Assembly (NCBI GenBank): GCA_964416315.1
Contig: CAYQDR010000102.1
Location: 1-17,838 of the forward strand
DNA length: 17,838 nucleotides
Direction of reading: 5' to 3'
Source: CAYQDR01 sp964416315
GTDB lineage: Bacteria; Methylomirabilota; Methylomirabilia; Rokubacteriales; DASRDR01
Shown: piece by piece, positions 14,458 through 17,838 of the stretch
Layout: each line of letters opens with the position of its first letter
Position numbering within the stretch: the stretch's first letter is position 1
Translations under genes and position numbers: made by a program
Notes under the pieces: model-generated
Seen by the model: only the letters and a program-made list of their open reading frames with translations
What the model was told of the DNA's origin: nothing
Databases searched by the model: none

Positions 14458-14868
14458 ATGGGCTGGGTCGCCTGGAGCCTCGTCGCGCTCGTCTGCTGGG
14501 GCGTCTGGGCCGTGCTCAACAAGCTCGCGCTCCGGACGCTCGACTGGGCCCACCTGATCGTGGCCTCGTGGCTGGTCTCGACGGTCGCCGTCGCGGGGCT
14601 CCTCGCGACCCGCGTGGACCCGCGCGCCCTGGCCTCGCGGGACGGGGCGCTCGCGCTCGCGGCGGCGGCGACGAGCCTCGTCGCCGTGATCTCGTTCTAC
14701 CAGGCGATCCGTTCCGGGCCGGTCGCGACGGTCACGCCGCTCTCGTCGCTCTACCCCGCGGTGACGGCGATCCTCGCCGTCGTCCTCCTGCGCGAGAGCC
14801 CGTCGGCCCTCCAGTGGGCGGGTATCGGGCTCGCGATCGCCGCGGGCCTCCTCCTCTCCCGACCGTAG
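14458..14868 (+). CDS. Half-size EamA/DMT-superfamily transporter
   Basis: A 136-residue hydrophobic protein with a single EamA repeat of about five membrane segments. It begins GWVAWSLVALVCWGVWAVLN and ends with the typical last-helix pattern SPSALQWAGIGLAIAAGLLL; LYPAVTAILAVVLLRE is the characteristic fourth-helix region. Full-length DMT exporters carry two such repeats, so this one would have to dimerise, like short 136-145-residue EamA proteins in other bacteria. ATG at 14458 is preceded by CGGGG. The gene ends 56 nt before a converging minus-strand gene, with a hairpin between. Confidence 0.82.
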   Translation: MGWVAWSLVALVCWGVWAVLNKLALRTLDWAHLIVASWLVSTVAVAGLLATRVDPRALASRDGALALAAAATSLVAVISFYQAIRSGPVATVTPLSSLYPAVTAILAVVLLRESPSALQWAGIGLAIAAGLLLSRP

Positions 14869-14895
14869 CGCCGGCCGACCACCCCCTCACCCCTG

Positions 14896-14920
14896 CCCTC
14901 TCCCCCGGTGGGGGAGAGGG
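14896..14920. terminator. Perfect 11-bp hairpin between convergent genes
   Basis: CCCTCTCCCCC (14896-14906) and GGGGGAGAGGG (14910-14920) pair perfectly around a GGT loop. It lies between the EamA stop and the stop of the converging RskA-domain gene, so it can end both transcripts. It is the best copy of the C-rich/G-rich hairpin also seen at 4258-4276 and 16821-16847. The flank CCCCCTCACCCCTG makes it look like a recurrent intergenic element rather than a unique terminator. Confidence 0.7.
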
Positions 14921-14923
14921 AAA

Positions 14924-15517
14924 TCACACGCCGCCGAGGAGGTACATCGGGCCCGTCGGCTTCTCCACGCCGCCGGTCGGCTCGAGGGTCACGGCGAACT
15001 TGTCGAAGGCCTTGACCTCGGGGAGCGTCGGCAGCCGGAGGAACGCGCGGCGCCCCGCACTGACGGAGAAGAGGCCGGCGGGGACCGACTCGGCCCCCGC
15101 GATCGCCCACAGCTCGTAGACACGGTCCGGGGGCGCCTCGGGCAGCCCGGTCGCGAGGAGGATCCCCGTCCGGGTCACCGGGTCCCAGAGGACGCGGCCC
15201 GTGGCGCTCGGGCTCGGCGGGAGCCCTGCCAGCCGCACGAGCCGCACCTGGGGATCGGCGAGGAGCCGCAGCGCCTCGTCGCGCTGGGCGAAGGCCTCTT
15301 TCAGGATCTCCTGCCGCTGGGCGAGTGTGGCCTGGAGCGCCGCGACCCGGCCCTCGAGGCTCCGGAGCTCGGCCCGCGTGGCCGAGAGCTGCCAACCCAC
15401 CACGACCAGGAGGCCGGCCGCCGCCAGCGCCGCCGCTCCGAGGCTCCAGGGCACCCAGCGGCGCCGCGGGCGCGCGACGAGGCGCGCGGATTCCCCGGGA
15501 GGCTCGCGCACGCTCAT
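14924..15517 (-). CDS. Membrane protein with RskA-type (anti-sigma-K) extracytoplasmic domain, lacking the sigma-binding domain
   Basis: 197 residues in this order: a short basic cytoplasmic tail (1-20), one membrane helix (about 21-43, WVPWSLGAAALAAAGLLVVV), a coiled coil (about 45-85, RAELRSLEGRVAALQATLAQ), and an RskA C-terminal domain (about 90-197) with YELWAIAG, VPAGLFSV and FAVTLEPTGGVEKPTGP. Normal RskA proteins carry an N-terminal zinc-type anti-sigma domain of about 80-100 residues; here it is missing, and no sigma factor gene adjoins. ATG at 15517 overlaps the stop of the upstream DCC gene as ATGA. The frame is open further upstream, but that is DCC shadow. It may act as an envelope sensor or scaffold; calling it an anti-sigma factor would over-reach. 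Confidence 0.8.
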   Translation of the reverse strand: MSVREPPGESARLVARPRRRWVPWSLGAAALAAAGLLVVVGWQLSATRAELRSLEGRVAALQATLAQRQEILKEAFAQRDEALRLLADPQVRLVRLAGLPPSPSATGRVLWDPVTRTGILLATGLPEAPPDRVYELWAIAGAESVPAGLFSVSAGRRAFLRLPTLPEVKAFDKFAVTLEPTGGVEKPTGPMYLLGGV

Positions 15518-15879
15518 TTCCGGAAGAGGAAGAGGCTGAAGAACCCGCGGTTGCGGGCGACGACCCAGTAGCCGGCCTCGACGAGCCAGACCAGGGGCGG
15601 CCACCGGAGGGTGCGCGCGAGGCGGGGGAACCCGATCCGCTCCAGGACGAACAGAGACGCGCGCCCGGCGGCGAGGAGCGTCCCGTCGGGCGCGAGGACG
15701 TGCATGGCGCGCGCGCAGCGCGCCGCGAGCGCGTCGGTCATCGGCGGGCGCGGCGCCTGCTGGTAGGGCATGGCCTCGAACACGTCATCCCGATCCCGCC
15801 GCTTGACCCAAGCGGCCGCTCGCCCTCAGAACCCTCAGGCGCCGTCCCAGAAGAGCCAGTACCGCGCGCTCAGACCCAC
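15514..15879 (-). CDS. Putative double-selenocysteine (UxxU) DCC-family thiol-disulfide oxidoreductase, read through two TGA codons
   Basis: Standard calling gives only the part after the second TGA, from GTG at 15783: FEAMPYQQAPRPPMTDALAA through GYWVVARNRGFFSLFLFR, the C-terminal body of a DCC (DUF393) oxidoreductase. Reading upstream in the same frame gives YWLFWDGA-TGA-GF-TGA-GRAAAWVKRRD, the missing N-terminus. The TGAs (15835-15837 and 15826-15828) fall exactly on the two cysteines of the family's DGxCxxC motif, giving DGAUGFU. No other stop interrupts the frame. With GTG at 15879 the protein has 121 residues, normal for DCC proteins, with Sec15 and Sec18. The start is uncertain: CTG at 15873 has GGAG 5 nt before it. 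The gene overlaps the cupin end by 10 nt and the RskA-domain gene by 4 nt. A SECIS-like hairpin follows the second TGA. The alternative is a pseudogene with two nonsense codons. Confidence 0.75.
15798..15816 (-). promoter_or_regulatory. Candidate bacterial SECIS element
   Basis: In the mRNA, GCCGCTT-GGGTC-AAGCGGC forms a perfect 7-bp stem with loop GGGUC inside the coding region. The loop begins 17 nt after the second UGA and 26 nt after the first. Bacterial SECIS hairpins lie immediately downstream of the UGA, and the E. coli fdhF loop contains GGUC, whose G and U are recognised by SelB. This one shows GGUC at the same place and could serve both UGAs. Stem and loop were found by eye; no folding energy was calculated. 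Confidence 0.65.
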
Positions 15880-16232
15880 TCCAGGTCGGCGACCGTGCGC
15901 TCGTTCTGCACGTTGCCCGTGTTGAGCGTGGATTTCGGCTCGAGCAGGAGGACGTGGACCTCCTCCTCGGCGACCGGCAGGTGCTCGACGCCCCGCGGGA
16001 TGACCACGAGCTCCCCCGGCTCGAGCCGGACCTCGCCGTCGCGGAGCTTGATCCGGAGCCGACCCTTGACGACGAGGAACAGCTCGTCCTCCTCGGCGTG
16101 GTGGTGCCAGACGAACTCCCCCTCGAGCTTGACAAGCTTCACGTAAGAGTCGTTCAGCTCGCCTACGATCCTCGGGCTCCAGTAGTCGTGGAACCGGCCG
16201 AACTTCTCCGCGAGGGTCACCTTCTCGACCAT
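15870..16232 (-). CDS. Small cupin-domain protein
   Basis: 120 residues. The cupin motifs are complete: EGEFVWHHHAEEDELFLVVKGRLRIKL (His, His and Glu ligands), then LEPGELVVIPRGVEHLPVAE with the last His. Resembles the widespread 'cupin domain-containing protein' that starts VEKV.LAEKF..F.DYWSP. The frame is open to 16439, but the upstream part is low-complexity and runs through a dispersed repeat. ATG at 16232 after AGAAGAGACG is the natural start. It is the first gene of the cupin / Sec-DCC / RskA-domain operon, its last codons overlapping the proposed start of the DCC gene. Function unknown; the metal site looks intact. Confidence 0.85.
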   Translation of the reverse strand: MVEKVTLAEKFGRFHDYWSPRIVGELNDSYVKLVKLEGEFVWHHHAEEDELFLVVKGRLRIKLRDGEVRLEPGELVVIPRGVEHLPVAEEEVHVLLLEPKSTLNTGNVQNERTVADLEWV

Positions 16233-16243
16233 CGTCTCTTCTT

Positions 16244-16317
16244 CGGAGGGGGGCTTCGCCCCCCTTCCGAGCCTCCCCCCGGAACCGATTGCGCGGGCAA
16301 AGCCCGCGCTCGGAGCG
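16244..16317 (+). repeat. Dispersed structured repeat, copy B
   Basis: Second copy of the element at 11339-11412: GGGGGGC-TTC-GCCCCCC (16248-16264), TTCCGAGCCTCCCCCCGGAA, then GCGCGGGC-AAA-GCCCGCGC (16291-16309) and TCGGAGCG. Same orientation on the plus strand and nearly the same length (70 versus 69 nt from first stem to end). The loops differ (TTC versus TGC), while the stem differences are compensatory. It lies just upstream of the minus-strand cupin gene, so unlike copy A it is not in a terminator position for the nearest gene. Confidence 0.7.
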
Positions 16318-16362
16318 CTTCGTTCAGGAGCGCGCGGACGGGTTGACCGCTCCCTCCGTTTC

Positions 16363-16461
16363 TCAGCGGCCCGCCGTGCGCCCGAATCGGCGGGTGTCGA
16401 GCTCACGGTCGTCGCGGTGGTGCCCGAGCGCCCGCGCATAGCGGCGCGTCAGCTCCGGCAT
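16363..16461 (-). CDS. Possible small protein, 32 residues
   Basis: ATG at 16461 opens a short Arg-rich frame, MPELTRRYARALGHHRDDRE then LDTRRFGRTAGR, ending at TGA 16363-16365. It starts 23 nt after the MoaD-like stop on the same strand, with AGGA close before the ATG. A 6-bp hairpin (CTGAGG 16466-16471 with CCTCAG 16483-16488) sits in the gap and could instead end the MoaD transcript. I recognise no family, and chance is a fair explanation. The rest of 16318-16484 shows nothing else. Confidence 0.2.
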   Translation of the reverse strand: MPELTRRYARALGHHRDDRELDTRRFGRTAGR

Positions 16462-16484
16462 GATCCTGAGGGGAGAGGGACTCC

Positions 16485-16814
16485 TCAGCCGCCCATGTAC
16501 TGGCCGAGGAGGGTGATGCGGTCGCCGTCGAGGAGCTCCGAGTCGAGGTCGTGGCTGACGCCGAGGACGGCGTTGTTGACCATGACCTCGATGTGGTCGC
16601 CGATCTCGCGCGGGCGTCCGGCGTCCCAGAGCGCGCGCTCGAGCTCGGGGTAGCGGTCGGTGACCTGCCGCAGCACGGCGCGCACGGTCGTGCCGGGCTT
16701 CACGTCTTCGGTCAGCGTCACCTGCCCCGTCCCGGCCCCCCCGACGAAGCGGTTGACCCAGGAGAGGACCTCGACCTCGACGCGGATCGGCTCGATTACC
16801 GGGTCCTCCCCCAC
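16485..16814 (-). CDS. MoaD/ThiS-family ubiquitin-like sulfur carrier
   Basis: About 109 residues with a beta-grasp fold pattern: IRVEVEVLSWVNRFVGG, then VKPGTTVRAVLRQVTDRYPE, MVNNAVLGVSHDLDSELLDG and DRITLLGQYMGG at the very C-terminus. The terminal Gly-Gly is the site that is adenylated and thiocarboxylated in MoaD/ThiS proteins. The gene follows the AOR gene on the same strand, and MoaD-like proteins are commonly linked to AOR enzymes, consistent with supply of sulfur for the tungsto/molybdopterin. Start uncertain: GTG at 16814 has GGAGGGG upstream and lies outside the hairpin repeat; GTG at 16835 would add 7 residues but sits in the hairpin loop. Confidence 0.83.
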   Translation of the reverse strand: MGEDPVIEPIRVEVEVLSWVNRFVGGAGTGQVTLTEDVKPGTTVRAVLRQVTDRYPELERALWDAGRPREIGDHIEVMVNNAVLGVSHDLDSELLDGDRITLLGQYMGG

Positions 16815-16820
16815 CCCCGT

Positions 16821-16847
16821 CCCCTCCCCACCCACCGGGGGGAGGGG
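16821..16847. repeat. G/C hairpin upstream of the MoaD-like gene
   Basis: CCCCTCCCC (16821-16829) and GGGGAGGGG (16839-16847) form a 9-bp stem with a 9-nt loop. Similar in composition to the hairpins at 4258-4276 and 14896-14920. Its purine arm on the minus strand may double as the ribosome site of the MoaD-like gene. The rest of the gap to the AOR stop (16848-16943) shows nothing recognisable. Confidence 0.5.
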
Positions 16848-16943
16848 AGCCCCTGCACGCCGAGGCCACGCCGCCGGCGAACAGCGATTGACACGAGAGG
16901 TCTCACCAACACCTCGACGCCGGGGCGCGCGCTCACGCTGCGG

Positions 16944-17838
16944 TCACCGATTCTTCGCGGGCCGCCGGCTCGCCGCGCGGCGCTTCGCGGCCCGGCCCTT
17001 CGCCTTCCCGGCGCCGTTCCTCCGCCACACGGCCGGGACCAGCCACGCGAGGCCGAGGGCCCGCAGGGTCTCGGGCTTCGGCCGGCCGGTCCGGCGGTCG
17101 TAGCCCATTCCCTCGTACCAGACGTCGAGCATGTGGTCCCAGTGCTTCTCGACCGCCTGGCCCTTGGCCGGGCCGTCCACCGGCACGGAGCCGTAGCGCT
17201 TCGACGGCCACTCGAGCGCCGGGCCGATGCCGCACCGCAGGTTGAACGCCCGGAAGATCGCGCCCGCGCGCCGGCCGAAGCGGAACGCCTCCTCCCGCGT
17301 GTACTCCCAGCCCGTCGCCGCCCCGACCACCCGCGCGAGGTTCTCGAGCTGGGTGCGGGTCGTGAAGATGCACGCGCCGAGCGAGTCCTCGAAGTGCCGG
17401 CGGCCGTTCAGGGCCGCCGTCTGTCGCGCCACCTGCTCGGGGTCGAAGGGGTTGATCCGGGCCGGCAGCCCGAACTCCTGAGGGAAGACCGGGGGTCCCG
17501 TCTCGAGCGTCCCCGTCGAGCCCGTGCAGGTGTCGAGCAGCTCGTCCCAGCGCGCGCGGTGGTCGTGACCCCGCGGCGAGGCCCCCTTCCCCGTGTAGAT
17601 CGCGCACTCCTGAGCGGGGCCGCCCAGGCGCTCCGCCGCGAGCTTCACGCCCTCGGCGAGGAGGTCCCCCAGCCCCTCCCGGCGGCAGACCATCTGGAGG
17701 AGGCGGTTCGCGCCCTCGGCGTCCCCCCACTTCAACCGGAACCCCAGCTGCTGCTCCGTGATGTAGCCGTTTTCCTGGCACTCCATGACCCAGCCGCAGA
17801 GCCAGCCGAACTCGTTGACGTCCACGCACGCGCGGTCG
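16944..17838 (-). CDS. Aldehyde:ferredoxin oxidoreductase (AOR) family protein, C-terminal part; 5' end beyond the window
   Basis: The last 297 or so residues of an AOR-family tungsten/molybdenum bis-pterin enzyme. The frame is open through the window edge (DRAC before VDVNEFGWLCGWVMECQENG), so the GTG at 17825 is internal. The segment covers AOR domains 2-3: LAEGVKLAAERLGG, ARWDELLDTCTGS and SLGACIFTTRTQLENLARVV. The last contains the Cys expected to be the fourth 4Fe-4S ligand (GxCxF pattern). AOR enzymes oxidise aldehydes or reduce acids and aromatic thioesters with ferredoxin. The C-terminus carries an unusual Lys/Arg/Ala tail of about 28 residues (GAGKAKGRAAKRRAASRRPA) not found in typical AORs. 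A MoaD-like gene follows on the same strand, supporting a pterin-cofactor context. Confidence 0.88.
   Translation of the reverse strand, partial: DRACVDVNEFGWLCGWVMECQENGYITEQQLGFRLKWGDAEGANRLLQMVCRREGLGDLLAEGVKLAAERLGGPAQECAIYTGKGASPRGHDHRARWDELLDTCTGSTGTLETGPPVFPQEFGLPARINPFDPEQVARQTAALNGRRHFEDSLGACIFTTRTQLENLARVVGAATGWEYTREEAFRFGRRAGAIFRAFNLRCGIGPALEWPSKRYGSVPVDGPAKGQAVEKHWDHMLDVWYEGMGYDRRTGRPKPETLRALGLAWLVPAVWRRNGAGKAKGRAAKRRAASRRPAKNR

Noticed and set aside
15514..15783. Complete 89-residue protein starting at GTG 15783
   Set aside because: Starts in the middle of the DCC fold and lacks the redox motif; homology continues upstream through the two TGA codons, so this is a fragment of a longer gene.
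15870..16439. 189-residue version of the cupin with a 69-residue N-terminal extension
   Set aside because: The extension translates a dispersed hairpin repeat and low-complexity sequence; ATG 16232 has a ribosome site and fits family length.
1..17838. CRISPR arrays, tRNA or rRNA genes, insertion sequences, prophage genes
   Set aside because: No regularly spaced repeats, no cloverleaf or rRNA motif and no transposase or integrase coding sequence could be seen on either strand.

Overview
The window is very GC-rich (visibly above two thirds G+C), tightly packed, and full of GTGA/ATGA stop-start overlaps. The gene mix is that of a metabolically versatile, probably uncultured soil or subsurface bacterium: phosphotriesterase-like hydrolase, crotonase, aldehyde and iron alcohol dehydrogenases, a BHMT-like methyltransferase, and an AOR-type tungsten/molybdenum enzyme with a MoaD-like protein. 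Candidatus Rokubacteria/Methylomirabilota would fit, but that is inference; no rRNA or phylogenetic marker is present.

Layout. 65-1687 (-): Nudix hydrolase, small cupin and two-domain VOC protein in one coupled operon. 1805-4041 (+): phosphotriesterase-family hydrolase overlapping an MFS transporter by 4 nt, divergent from the Nudix operon. 4063-4260 (-): 5'-truncated PIN-domain (VapC-like) remnant with a G/C hairpin at its broken end. 4283-6182 (-): GNAT acetyltransferase and a 3-hydroxyisobutyrate-dehydrogenase-family reductase, the latter behind a plausible sigma70 promoter. 6359-8080 (+): stand-alone methionine-synthase reactivation domain followed by a BHMT-like homocysteine methyltransferase. 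8152-8214: two hairpins. 8270-11333 (+): aldehyde dehydrogenase, secreted Met-rich protein and iron-type alcohol dehydrogenase. 11546-12295 (+): crotonase. 12427-14868 (+): MgtE channel, HAD phosphatase and half-size EamA protein. 14896-14920: strong hairpin between convergent genes. 14924-16232 (-): cupin, DCC-family thiol oxidoreductase and RskA-domain membrane protein, with overlapping ends. 16485-17838 (-): AOR (5' end outside the window) and MoaD-like protein.

The most important observation is in the cupin/DCC/RskA operon. An ordinary ORF call sees only a 5'-truncated DCC (DUF393) protein. Reading upstream in the same frame restores the missing N-terminus, interrupted by exactly two TGA codons, at 15835-15837 and 15826-15828. 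They fall on the two cysteine positions of the family's DGxCxxC redox motif, giving DGAUGFU. A hairpin just downstream (7-bp perfect stem, loop GGGUC) resembles a bacterial SECIS element and lies at a suitable distance from both UGAs. I interpret this as an unannotated double-selenocysteine (UxxU) DCC oxidoreductase.

Other points of interest are a roughly 70-nt dispersed repeat present twice with compensatory stem changes (11339-11412 and 16244-16317), the pairing of a B12-reactivation domain with a cobalamin-free-type methyltransferase, and an RskA-type protein without a sigma-binding domain.
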